Origin: Flectobacillus longus
GTDB taxonomy: Bacteria; Bacteroidota; Bacteroidia; Cytophagales; Spirosomataceae
Assembly (NCBI RefSeq): GCF_030056705.1
Contig: NZ_JASHIC010000001.1
Span: 1-64,000 of the forward strand
DNA length: 64,000 nucleotides
Direction of reading: 5' to 3'
Made by a program: the position numbers and the translations under genes. The notes beneath the pieces were generated by a model. The model was not told the origin of the DNA. It saw only the letters and a program-made list of their open reading frames with translations, and did not search any database. Positions 8,960 to 16,141 of this stretch are shown here, piece after piece; the first letter of the stretch is position 1; every line of letters begins with the position of its first letter.

Positions 8960-9778
8960 TTATTTTCTTACCATTAAAAGTTCTGTGGGTGACTGTCCAA
9001 ATTGTTTTTTGAAAGCGTAAGAAAAGTGGGATAGATTTTCAAAGCCAACTTCATAAAAGATATCAATGGGTTTTCTACATTCTTTGATAAGTTGATAATA
9101 GGCTCGTTCTAAACGTTTTTCTGTCAACCACTTTTGCGGTGTCGTACTAAATGCTTTTTTAAAGTCTCGTTTAAAAGTAGTTAAACTACGTCCTGTTAAA
9201 TATGCAAATTTTTCTATCGGCATATTGAACATATAATTACGTTCCATAAACTCAACAATATTGATTTTATGAGGCTCAGAAAAGTCAGATAATATGTTGT
9301 CGATGTCGCTATTTAAAGATTGTAAAACGGTAACAGCTTCATAAATTTTCAATTTGGAAAGTTCTTGTGGTAATTTATATTCCAAGTCGAAATAAGGTAA
9401 CATTGAGCTAAAAAAGCTGTTCAGTAAAGGGCTTTGGGGTAACGGAATGATATGTTCAGATTTAGGAATAATAGCAATTTGATTTTTTTTTTGCTCATAA
9501 AAATTCCTCAAAACATCTTGCGTAAGTTTTACAATAATGGCTTGATAGGAAAGCCCGTCTTTTTCAGAGGTTATTAATGTCGCCAGCCGATGTCTTGGAA
9601 ATAGATGCGTTTCTCCTGCTCCAAAAACGTAGGTTTTATTGGCTTGTATGACTTTTAATTCGCCCGACAACACCCGAACAATAGAATGTTCTTCTGCAAT
9701 TAATTCAGTATTGTAAAAAGATGCTTCACTGCAAGTGAACACTATTTCAGCGTTATTATTGGTTTGTCTTACTGGCAT
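8960..9778 (-). CDS. AraC-family transcriptional regulator
   Basis: The product has an N-terminal cupin-like sensing half (EHSIVRVLSGELKVI, FGAGETHLFPRH) and a C-terminal pair of helix-turn-helix motifs (MPIEKFAYLTGRSLTTFKRD; PIDIFYEVGFENLSHFSYAF, then KKQFGQSP). The ATG at 9778 is preferred over 9808, because the upstream 30 bp contain the arm of a terminator hairpin and a perfect TACCTTTG promoter box. That box ends 4 bp before the ATG, suggesting a leaderless mRNA. It lies directly after the SDR gene in the same direction and is its likely local regulator, though a target site was not found. Confidence 0.85.
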   Translation of the reverse strand: MPVRQTNNNAEIVFTCSEASFYNTELIAEEHSIVRVLSGELKVIQANKTYVFGAGETHLFPRHRLATLITSEKDGLSYQAIIVKLTQDVLRNFYEQKKNQIAIIPKSEHIIPLPQSPLLNSFFSSMLPYFDLEYKLPQELSKLKIYEAVTVLQSLNSDIDNILSDFSEPHKINIVEFMERNYMFNMPIEKFAYLTGRSLTTFKRDFKKAFSTTPQKWLTEKRLERAYYQLIKECRKPIDIFYEVGFENLSHFSYAFKKQFGQSPTELLMVRK

Positions 9779-9782
9779 GTTA

Positions 9783-9790
9783 CAAAGGTA
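9783..9790 (-). promoter_or_regulatory. -7 box TACCTTTG of the AraC gene
   Basis: A perfect match to the Bacteroidota TAnnTTTG element on the minus strand, four bases before the ATG at 9778. The transcript would start at or next to the start codon. Confidence 0.5.
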
Positions 9791-9791
9791 A

Positions 9792-9829
9792 AAATTAATG
9801 AGGCTCATCTATGTAAACCTCATTAATTT
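9792..9829 (-). terminator. terminator between the SDR and AraC genes
   Basis: A perfect 12-bp inverted repeat (9792-9803 and 9818-9829, core CCTCATTAATTT) with a 14-nt loop, followed on the minus strand by TTTTT. It lies just after the SDR stop, so the two same-direction genes are probably separate transcripts. Confidence 0.75.
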
Positions 9830-9836
9830 CAATTTG

Positions 9837-10874
9837 TTATATCTCAAATTTATTCTGTGTTAACTCTTCGCTTAGCGTCCAAAGTTTTTGTGCTAACTCC
9901 TTATCCAAAGCATAAGGTGCTACACCTGCAAAGCCCCCGGGATTTCTATAAGTTGTTGCAATACTATCATAATTAGCCTCATCAAATTGAGCAACTTCAA
10001 CATCTTCTAAATACACTCCTCCAATATTTTGAAGTTGCGGATTAGTTGCTGCCCATACTGCTGTTGCAGCTCCTTGTTCTTTAGTTTTTTGTATGCTTTT
10101 CATTGCGGCTTCTGCTTCAACGTTGGGCGTTCCATCAGCATGTAAGATGCCTAAACTAACATAATCTTCAAAGGTTAAATGCCTCCCCAAATTAGTTTCC
10201 AAGCTCAACCCTGGGTTCAAAGCATAAGACCGAACCCCAAATTGCTGTCCTCTTTTATCTAATTCTACAGCAAAAAGTATATTTGCTGTTTTAGATTGTC
10301 CATAGGCTTCAAATTTGTTGTATTCTCTTGTATTAAAGTTTACATCGTCAAAACTAATAGGAGAATAATGGTGCGATGAAGACGAAACATTTACCACTCT
10401 CGCTCCATTTGCCTTTTTTAATGCGTCCCAAAGTTGGGCAGTAAGTTGAAAATGTCCTAAATGATTGGTAGAAAACTGTCCTTCATTTCCTTTTTGGTCA
10501 CGATACAAAGGCGTCCACATAATACCTGCATTGTTAATGAGTAAATGCAATGGTCTACCAGATTGTAAAAACTTCTCTGCAAAAGTGTTAATAGATATAG
10601 GTTCAATTAAATTTAATGTTTCTACTTCTACATTGGCAATTTCCTTTAAAATGTCTTTTGATTTTTCTACATTTCTAGCAGGAACAATAACCCTTGCTCC
10701 TACTGAAGTCAATGCTTTGGTGATTTCTAAGCCATAACCTCCGTCACCGCCTGTAACGATTACGATTTTGCCTGCAAGGTCAATTCCTTTTATAACATCT
10801 TTAGTTGATGATTTTGCGTTGAAGCCAGAACCAATAGCTTTTTGTAAAGCTCCATTGTAATTTGTTTGTCCCAT
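9837..10874 (-). CDS. short-chain dehydrogenase/reductase (retinol dehydrogenase/WWOX-like)
   Basis: 345 residues. After a 30-residue lead comes the Rossmann fold with VTGGDGGYG as the nucleotide-binding glycine loop, then LLINNAGIMW, the catalytic serine region VVNVSSSSHH and the YGQSK catalytic motif. The loop is slightly unusual (GGDGGYG in place of the TGxxxGIG form). These enzymes oxidise or reduce alcohols and carbonyls with NAD(P). The gene has its own TAACTTTG promoter and a terminator. The regulator downstream is AraC type. The substrate is unknown. Confidence 0.85.
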   Translation of the reverse strand: MGQTNYNGALQKAIGSGFNAKSSTKDVIKGIDLAGKIVIVTGGDGGYGLEITKALTSVGARVIVPARNVEKSKDILKEIANVEVETLNLIEPISINTFAEKFLQSGRPLHLLINNAGIMWTPLYRDQKGNEGQFSTNHLGHFQLTAQLWDALKKANGARVVNVSSSSHHYSPISFDDVNFNTREYNKFEAYGQSKTANILFAVELDKRGQQFGVRSYALNPGLSLETNLGRHLTFEDYVSLGILHADGTPNVEAEAAMKSIQKTKEQGAATAVWAATNPQLQNIGGVYLEDVEVAQFDEANYDSIATTYRNPGGFAGVAPYALDKELAQKLWTLSEELTQNKFEI

Positions 10875-10906
10875 TTCTAAAATTATTTTTTAATTTTTTG
10901 ATGAGA

Positions 10907-10934
10907 CAAAGTTAGATATTGTCTTCTAGGACAA
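10907..10934 (-). promoter_or_regulatory. promoter of the SDR gene
   Basis: On the minus strand TTG at 10934-10932 is followed 17 bp later by TAACTTTG (10914-10907), a perfect TAnnTTTG box, 33 bp before the ATG at 10874. Confidence 0.6.
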
Positions 10935-11026
10935 TTTTGTTTAAAAGTCCGAATTGTTTTGTTTATAAGGTCATTCGTATTGCTTGCGACTAATCGATAT
11001 GGTGTTGCCTGATACGGATATTTTAA

Positions 11027-11242
11027 ACACAAACATGAGTCATCCCAAATTTTGGAATAATTTAAAATTGAGACCGTTTGTTTGTGCTTATTGGAATTCA
11101 CAAGGTGAACGATTGTATTGTTTATGAAAAATGACACCTCTTTAGACGCAAAGCATTGCGGCTCTACTAAATCTAGATTAGAAATAATCACTCATGCGCT
11201 CAATCACTAAATTGCTAAATTTGGGATGACTCATGTTACACA
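11027..11242. mobile_element. MITE-like element, 206 bp with perfect terminal repeats and 5-bp target duplication
   Basis: Perfect 21-bp inverted repeats at 11032-11052 (starting AACATGAGTCATCCC) and 11217-11237 bound a 206-bp segment. Immediately outside both ends lies the same pentamer ACACA (11027-11031 and 11238-11242), as expected for a target-site duplication. Inside the repeats the symmetry continues imperfectly (AATTTAaaATTGAG versus AATTTAgtgATTGAG). No transposase is encoded; a chance 102-residue frame at 10883-11191 crosses the element. The parent transposon family cannot be named from sequence alone. Confidence 0.75.
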
Positions 11243-11461
11243 AATCTCCTTTCTAAGTAGGTCTACCCTACTCCTGCCAATATCTTGTCACTGGTAGATG
11301 TACTGCTCGGGTATATAGAAGCTGAAAATCATGGGAGTTTTCCATAGAAATTATCGGATTTACAATGCTATCCAAATTAACTTGGTAATACATTTTTGCG
11401 TCCTTGCATAATTTTAAAATACGCATTTTTAGGCAATTTTCTAAGGCATAATTAAAGGTAT
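11243..11461. other. non-coding or decayed stretch after the MITE
   Basis: A 73-codon minus-strand frame (11268-11489) begins inside the frnE-like gene in another frame. Its part beyond that gene (NCLKMRILKLCKDAKMYYQ...) is not obviously random, so a decayed gene is possible, but there is no start or family match that I recognise. Confidence 0.35.
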
Positions 11462-12136
11462 TCAACAAGTCAGATTGTCCTTTTGCCATTCAGCAAACGA
11501 CTTTTCAAGGATTCTTATAATTTCGTTAGGCTGTTGTGCACCTGCAATAGCATATTGGCGATTTATAACAAAAAAAGGAACGCCTCTTGCACCCAAAGTT
11601 TGTGCTTCTCTAGAATCACTTTCAACTTTTTGGACGTACAAGGAATTTGTAAGTGCTGCATTGACATCAGCTTCGGTTAAACCAATTTCTTTGCGCAGCT
11701 CAACTAGTGTGGCGACATCACTAAGGTTTTTGCCTTGTGTAAAATATGCATTGAATAAACATTCTTTGGCGTTTGCACCCAAACCTTTAATTTTAGCAAA
11801 TTGTATGAGACGATGACCCTTAAGCGAATTTGTTACACGTACTATATCAAAATTGTATTCAAGACCTACCCTTTTTGCATATTGTATTAAATCTTGGTGC
11901 ATTGTCTTTGACTGTTCATAACTGAAACCTTTTCGGTCAGCCACAAACATATACATATCGTCTTGGTATTTTGGAACTTCGGGAATCGTTGGGTCAAGTT
12001 GAAAACTTTTCCATTCTACTTCAACAAATTCTTTGTTTTCAAATTGCGAAAATGCCATTTCAAAATTTCGTTTTCCGATATAACAAAACGGACACATTAT
12101 ATCAGACCAAATTTCTATTTTCATTTTATTTTCCAT
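11462..12136 (-). CDS. DsbA-family oxidoreductase, FrnE type
   Basis: 224 residues with a thioredoxin fold interrupted by a helical insert. It begins MKIEIWSDIMCPFCYIGKRN, where CPFC is the CxxC active site, and ends with the conserved GARGVPFFVINRQYAIAGAQ cis-proline loop. FrnE-like proteins are cytoplasmic (no signal peptide here) and act as thiol oxidoreductases, often in oxidative-stress clusters; some relatives are 2-hydroxychromene-2-carboxylate isomerases. An internal ATG four codons on is an equally good start. It follows the DoxX-like gene, from which it is separated by a large hairpin. Confidence 0.85.
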   Translation of the reverse strand: MENKMKIEIWSDIMCPFCYIGKRNFEMAFSQFENKEFVEVEWKSFQLDPTIPEVPKYQDDMYMFVADRKGFSYEQSKTMHQDLIQYAKRVGLEYNFDIVRVTNSLKGHRLIQFAKIKGLGANAKECLFNAYFTQGKNLSDVATLVELRKEIGLTEADVNAALTNSLYVQKVESDSREAQTLGARGVPFFVINRQYAIAGAQQPNEIIRILEKSFAEWQKDNLTC

Positions 12137-12159
12137 TGATATAATCTTTGTTTCATCAT

Positions 12160-12204
12160 TGGCTTGCTTTTGGGCTTGCTAACCACAAGCCGAAAGGCAA
12201 GCCA
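12160..12204 (-). other. long stem-loop between the DoxX-like and FrnE-like genes
   Basis: TGGCTTGC and GCAAGCCA form the base, continued by four more pairs (one wobble), one mismatch and a six-pair upper stem (GGCTTG/CAAGCC) with a 7-nt loop. It fills half of the 91-bp gap between co-directional genes. No T-tract follows on the minus strand, so an RNA processing, stability or attenuation role is more likely than simple termination. Confidence 0.5.
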
Positions 12205-12227
12205 TCGCAAAAAATATGTTTTAAATT

Positions 12228-12590
12228 TTACTTCGTATAATTCAGTTTTCTGAAATAATAGTAAGACACAGAAAGAATTGCAAAAGGAACAAGTGGTGCA
12301 ATACCTTTTACTATTCCATCAACAAGCCAATGTGCTAAGCTTGCCGACAACAAGAGAATTCCAAATCCAACATACGACCATTCTTTAAACATTGATGGAA
12401 TTGCAGGAACAAGAATAATTACTGCACCAACGATTTTTAGAATATCTAATTCTAACCCAAAATAACTTGGAAATTCCATTCTGCGAATGGTTTCTTCTAA
12501 GTATTCACGGGGTGCAAAATAAGAGGGTAACACAATTAAAACCATTGCAATAATGGTTATTGTCCAATAGATTTTTTTCTCTTTGTTCAT
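12228..12590 (-). CDS. DoxX-like membrane protein
   Basis: 120 residues with four predicted membrane helices (WTITIIAMVLIVLPSYF; LDILKIVGAVIILVPAIP; YVGFGILLLSASLAHWLV; VPFAILSVSYYYF). The YFGLELDILKIVGA...P...KEWSYVGFG pattern is typical of the DoxX/DoxD-like family, thought to take part in redox or thiol-stress functions at the membrane. It is expressed divergently from an HxlR regulator gene from a promoter that overlaps that regulator's probable operator. A second member of the family lies at 27106-27471, again in an HxlR-linked cluster. Confidence 0.8.
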   Translation of the reverse strand: MNKEKKIYWTITIIAMVLIVLPSYFAPREYLEETIRRMEFPSYFGLELDILKIVGAVIILVPAIPSMFKEWSYVGFGILLLSASLAHWLVDGIVKGIAPLVPFAILSVSYYYFRKLNYTK

Positions 12591-12614
12591 CTTTTTTTAT
12601 TTTGTTTGACGTTG

Positions 12615-12640
12615 CAAAATTATCTATATTTACTAACCAA
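12615..12640 (-). promoter_or_regulatory. promoter of the DoxX-like gene
   Basis: On the minus strand TTG (12640-12638) precedes a perfect TAATTTTG box (12622-12615), 25 bp before the ATG. The HxlR half-sites at 12642-12685 lie immediately upstream. Confidence 0.6.
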
Positions 12641-12641
12641 T

Positions 12642-12685
12642 GGTAAGCACTAACCCAACGGTTAGCACTCACTTTCAGGTTAGTA
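12642..12685 (+). promoter_or_regulatory. probable HxlR operator, repeated GGTTAG/CTAACC half-sites
   Basis: The stretch contains GGTAAGCACTAACC, then ACGGTTAGCACT, then AGGTTAGTAA. CTAACC and GGTTAG form an inverted pair with a 4-bp spacer, and AGCACT occurs twice as a direct repeat. It lies between the divergent doxX-like and hxlR genes, where HxlR proteins usually bind. Confidence 0.5.
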
Positions 12686-12702
12686 ATGCAATTTGTTTAA
12701 TA

Positions 12703-13044
12703 ATGGAAAAGACTATTAAATGTGATTCTTCTGGCATTCGTGCTATAAAAGATGCAATGGAAACATTAAGCGGAAATTGGAAACTTCCGATATTGTTTTC
12801 ATTGTCGAGCGGTGCAAAACGTTTCAAACAAATTACAAGAGAAATTGAAGGCATCAGCGACAAAATGCTGAGCAAAGAATTGAAAGACTTGGAAACAAAT
12901 CATCTTGTCAAGCGGACAGTTTACGACACTTTTCCTCCGACAGTTGAATATGAAATAACAGAACACGCAGAAACTTTATTTGAGGTAATGAAAGCATTGC
13001 GTGATTGGGGACAAAACCACAGAAAGAAAATAATTGGGAAATAG
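12703..13044 (+). CDS. HxlR-family transcriptional regulator
   Basis: From the ATG at 12703 the product reads MEKTIKCDSSGIRAIKDAME, followed by TLSGNWKLPILFSL, a winged helix (FKQITREIEGISDKMLSKEL) and a C-terminal helix (ALRDWGQNHRKKI). The N-terminal cysteine before the winged helix is typical of HxlR proteins, several of which sense quinones, aldehydes or diamide by thiol oxidation. The frame is open upstream to 12640, but that region carries the operator-like repeats. It is divergent from the DoxX/FrnE pair, its likely targets. A terminator follows at 13114. Confidence 0.85.
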   Translation: MEKTIKCDSSGIRAIKDAMETLSGNWKLPILFSLSSGAKRFKQITREIEGISDKMLSKELKDLETNHLVKRTVYDTFPPTVEYEITEHAETLFEVMKALRDWGQNHRKKIIGK

Positions 13045-13113
13045 AGAAGAAATAATAATGAACCATCAATCACAAATCATTCCTCAAAAGCTTTTTTATA
13101 GAATATAATTTCC

Positions 13114-13149
13114 AACCTCTTTTAAAGCAATTTAAAAGAGGTTTATTTT
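13114..13149 (+). terminator. terminator after the HxlR gene
   Basis: Perfect 13-bp stem AACCTCTTTTAAA (13114-13126) with GCAA loop and its complement (13131-13143), followed by TATTTTTT. Confidence 0.8.
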
Positions 13150-13365
13150 TTAGTTGCTGGAGAATATGCTCAAACTTGAAGCGCTTCTCCAATGCTTTCT
13201 TGTACGTTTATCAATCTCAAAATCAGCAGGTTACGCTTGTATTAATATTTTAACTTACAGTCAATTTCTACTAATCTGATTACTCACTTTTATACTTGAT
13301 TCTTTATTTAATCATCAAACTGGCTAGACATATTTCAACCTAAACTGGCTTTTGTTAATATGATT
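13150..13365. other. intergenic region, nothing recognised
   Basis: The region separates a rightward terminator from the end of a leftward operon. No open frame of protein-like composition and no structured repeat was seen. Confidence 0.5.
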
Positions 13366-14130
13366 TTATTTTAGTTTTTCATAAGCCTCCTTCGAATTAA
13401 CTAATTTATAGGCAGTGTCAGGAAAAAGGCGATTTAGTACATATATAGCTTTCGTATCTCCAACACGAATAGTATATACATCTTTTTGAAAGCCCTCTAT
13501 CAAAGCATTTACTAACTTTTCGGGGCTTATTTTCTTGTCTGGACGGTCTGCAACCATCTCAGTATCTACCAAAGGTGGCTGAAGTTCAAATACTTTTACT
13601 GAGCTGTTGATGGTTTGCAAATGTGACCTTAATGATTTGGTGTAGGAAGATAAAGCTGCTTTGGATGCAGAATAGGTGGCTTCTAATACTGAAGGTACCA
13701 TACTCAATATTGATGTTGTATTAATAATGGCTGATTCCTTTCTAGATTTTAGCATATCCATGAAAAGGTTATTTAGCCGAATAACACCAAAATAATTGAC
13801 TTCCATTTCATAAATCGCTCCAGCTAAATGTTTATCACTTGCAACGCCCAGATTAATGGGAGGAACACCTACGCCAGCATTGTTGAGCAAAATATCTATG
13901 CCCCCTAGCTGTTTTACCTGTTGAAAAAGAGTTTCTGCATCGCTTGCATTTGACACATCACTTTGAAGAGTAATGATGTCAGGATATGCTTGCTTTACCA
14001 ACTCTAGTTTAGCATTGTTACGTCCTGTGACAATAACTTTAGCACCAAGATTCAAAAATTGCTTGGCCGACTCCAAACCTATACCCGATCCACCACCTGT
14101 GATAAGTATTGTTTTACCTTGAATATTCAT
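13366..14130 (-). CDS. SDR-family oxidoreductase (DltE-like)
   Basis: 254 residues of classical SDR layout: ITGGGSGIG coenzyme loop near the N-terminus, LLNNAGVG, a catalytic serine region (IINTTSILSMVPS) and YSASK. It lacks a membrane segment and acts in the cytosol on an unknown carbonyl or alcohol. It is the last gene of a four-gene minus-strand group (SnoaL-like, TetR, SDR, SDR), 59 bp after its paralogue, so the two are probably one transcript under TetR control. Confidence 0.85.
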   Translation of the reverse strand: MNIQGKTILITGGGSGIGLESAKQFLNLGAKVIVTGRNNAKLELVKQAYPDIITLQSDVSNASDAETLFQQVKQLGGIDILLNNAGVGVPPINLGVASDKHLAGAIYEMEVNYFGVIRLNNLFMDMLKSRKESAIINTTSILSMVPSVLEATYSASKAALSSYTKSLRSHLQTINSSVKVFELQPPLVDTEMVADRPDKKISPEKLVNALIEGFQKDVYTIRVGDTKAIYVLNRLFPDTAYKLVNSKEAYEKLK

Positions 14131-14189
14131 GATAATAGTTTTTATGTTAAAGTGGATTTTGATTTATGAATCAAAATCCACTTCAAAGT

Positions 14190-14930
14190 TTATGAATGAC
14201 TTGCTTCAGGAGTAATTTTAGACATTGCCTCGCTAATGGCTGCGGCATAAATTTTTGTTTCACCAACTGGAACATCAAATTGGTTATTCTCTAAGCCATT
14301 GAGCAATTCATCGGCTACTTCACTTGGCAGAATACCATTTTCGCCACCAATGTAGGATGAGAATTCGGTATTGGTCAATGGTGGATATACCTCATACACT
14401 TGTAAATTTTTCTGCTCTTCGTAAGTGTATCTTAAAGCAACCGTGTAGCTATGCAATGCTGCTTTGGTAGCTCCATAAGTAGGCAAAAACTTATGACTTC
14501 CGTAAACAGCAAGCGAAGAAATATTTATAATAGCAGACTCCTCTTTCTGCAATAGGTGAGGAATCATCAGTTCGTTAAAATGTATGATAGCAAAATAATT
14601 GATATTCATTTCAATCTGTGCTTTCTCTACTGCATTTGTTTCTTCGCTTAGAAGATAACCGAAAGCAGCACCAGCATTATTGATAATGATATTCACATCT
14701 GGGTAGTTGTTTTTCAATTCATTGGCAATGCGTATTCTTTCAGAAGTATCTGCCCAGTCACCTTTGATAGCTACTGCACCATCCAGTTCCTGAAGTGCCT
14801 TTTCCAGACGTTCTTCATTACGACCATTAATGATAATTTTGTTGCCTGCTGCATTAAGTTTTTTGGCAATTGCCAAACCGATTCCTGCACTTCCTCCAGT
14901 GATGAATATGGTATTTCCTGATGTTTTCAT
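14190..14930 (-). CDS. SDR-family oxidoreductase (DltE-like), paralogue
   Basis: 246 residues with ITGGSAGIGLAIAKKL, IIINNAGAAFG, IINISSLAVYG and YGATK, all four classical SDR signatures. It is clearly related to the gene downstream (shared PPLxxTEx and VGETK/VGDTK blocks near the C-terminus). An 18-bp palindrome matching the TetR autoregulatory site lies 50 bp upstream, so it is probably induced when the TetR protein binds its ligand. Confidence 0.85.
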   Translation of the reverse strand: MKTSGNTIFITGGSAGIGLAIAKKLNAAGNKIIINGRNEERLEKALQELDGAVAIKGDWADTSERIRIANELKNNYPDVNIIINNAGAAFGYLLSEETNAVEKAQIEMNINYFAIIHFNELMIPHLLQKEESAIINISSLAVYGSHKFLPTYGATKAALHSYTVALRYTYEEQKNLQVYEVYPPLTNTEFSSYIGGENGILPSEVADELLNGLENNQFDVPVGETKIYAAAISEAMSKITPEASHS

Positions 14931-14979
14931 TGTATTGATTTTAAATTGTAAGTGTTAAAAATAAATGGATTATTATAAA

Positions 14980-14997
14980 ATAGACTAAAAGGTATAT
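14980..14997 (-). promoter_or_regulatory. TetR operator copy upstream of the SDR pair
   Basis: Minus strand ATATACCTTTTAGTCTAT differs at two positions from ATATACTTTTTAGTATAT at 16112-16129. It overlaps a near-match promoter box TACCTTTT. Confidence 0.6.
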
Positions 14998-15013
14998 TTT
15001 ATAGCAAAAAAAA

Positions 15014-15604
15014 TTATACGCAATATTGATCAAGTTCTTTTTTGAGGTCATTCACTAACTCAAACATCGGCTGAGCAGAATCTATAGTACGACAGATGAT
15101 GATTCCGCCTTCGATGGCAGAAAACATTTTGAAAGCAAACCTAGCCGGATTTAGTTCAGAAGAAAACTCCCCGCTTTCAATACCTTGCTGAAGAATAGTA
15201 GAAAGAGCCTGCTGTGCTGCAATAAATTTGGCAGCCACCATTTTTTTGATTTCTGGAAAATTATCATCCGCTTCTACTGCTGTATTAAAAATTGGACAAC
15301 CCCCAGATATATAGGTAGCAATAGGGTTCTTGTAAAAATCTATAAAAGCATTAATTTTTGCCTTGGCGGTCGTTTCTTGAGAGACTACAGCATTAATTTT
15401 TGCAGTCATATTGTTAAGAGAGTACTCCACAACCTGTTCAGAAAGATCATCCTTACCTTTAAAATGCCCATAAATACAGCCTTTTGTAAGCTGGGTTGCC
15501 TCCAGAATATCATCGATACTAACCCCAGAAATACCTTTCTCGTTGTAGATTGGTGCTGCTGTTTCCAGTATAAATTGTTTAGTTCTTTCTGCTTTAGTTG
15601 TCAT
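15014..15604 (-). CDS. TetR/AcrR-family transcriptional repressor
   Basis: 196 residues. The N-terminal helix-turn-helix reads ISGVSIDDILEATQLTKGCI, then YGHFKGKDDLSEQVVEY; the rest is a ligand-binding helical domain with a CPIFNTAVEADD block seen in YxaF-type members that react to aromatic or electrophilic compounds. It sits between a SnoaL-like gene (26 bp upstream) and the two SDR genes. Three near-identical palindromes in front of the SnoaL-TetR unit and in front of the SDR unit imply autoregulation and control of the SDRs. Confidence 0.85.
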   Translation of the reverse strand: MTTKAERTKQFILETAAPIYNEKGISGVSIDDILEATQLTKGCIYGHFKGKDDLSEQVVEYSLNNMTAKINAVVSQETTAKAKINAFIDFYKNPIATYISGGCPIFNTAVEADDNFPEIKKMVAAKFIAAQQALSTILQQGIESGEFSSELNPARFAFKMFSAIEGGIIICRTIDSAQPMFELVNDLKKELDQYCV

Positions 15605-15630
15605 ATTATTGAAATTAAAATATTCAGAAT

Positions 15631-16002
15631 TTAGGATAAAGGAAACATTGCATTACCTGTTACCGTTTTTGCCGTCTCGACTTCCTCTTGTAATACATCC
15701 CAGTGTTCGATAATTTTACCATCTTTCACCTTAAAAATATCTACCGCAACGTAGTTTTTCCCATTCCAGTTAGAAAAACGACCGTGAACCATCACAATGT
15801 CATCATGTTCAGCAACGGTTGCTACTTCATATTTAAAATCTGCGGGCAAGCCCGGTATTATTTGTTTTAGTATGTCTGTCCCATTGGGCAGAGCGGGATT
15901 GTGCTGAATGTAATTGCTATCAAAATATTTATCCAACGCAGACACATCCCTCTGACCAAATACCGAGGTAACTGCCGTAAACACAAGTTCTTTGTTTGTC
16001 AT
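15631..16002 (-). CDS. SnoaL-like (NTF2-fold) protein
   Basis: 123 residues with the pattern RDVSALDKYFDSNYIQHNP...VHGRFSNWNGKNYVAVDIFKV... and a GKIIEHWDVLQ ending, diagnostic of the SnoaL-like polyketide-cyclase/NTF2 family. Small members of this type are binding or isomerase-like proteins with unknown substrates and are common beside TetR genes and SDRs. It is the first gene of the TetR-controlled group, directly behind two operator copies. Confidence 0.8.
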   Translation of the reverse strand: MTNKELVFTAVTSVFGQRDVSALDKYFDSNYIQHNPALPNGTDILKQIIPGLPADFKYEVATVAEHDDIVMVHGRFSNWNGKNYVAVDIFKVKDGKIIEHWDVLQEEVETAKTVTGNAMFPLS

Positions 16003-16075
16003 TATTTTTATTTTAAAGTGTTGTATGAACCAATATTGCTCACTATTTCATTTAACGGTTTAAATAATTTCTATG

Positions 16076-16096
16076 CAAATATACCAAATGGTATAT
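16076..16096 (-). promoter_or_regulatory. SnoaL-TetR promoter with operator O1
   Basis: Operator ATATACCAAATGGTATAT (16079-16096) overlaps a perfect minus-strand TATATTTG box (16083-16076). Binding here would block the -7 element. Confidence 0.65.
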
Positions 16097-16099
16097 TAT

Positions 16100-16141
16100 A
16101 AACCTAAAAAAATATACTTTTTAGTATATTTTTTTAGGTTT
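16100..16141. promoter_or_regulatory. operator O2 inside an 18-bp perfect inverted repeat
   Basis: Arms 16100-16117 (AAACCTAAAAAAATATAC) and 16124-16141 are exact complements with a 6-bp centre. The middle, ATATACTTTTTAGTATAT (16112-16129), matches the site before the SDR pair. The wider repeat could also form a hairpin in RNA. Confidence 0.65.

Noticed and set aside
10883-11191. 102-codon minus-strand frame upstream of the SDR gene
   Set aside because: It crosses the SDR promoter and one end of the MITE and has no protein-like motif; it is probably chance.
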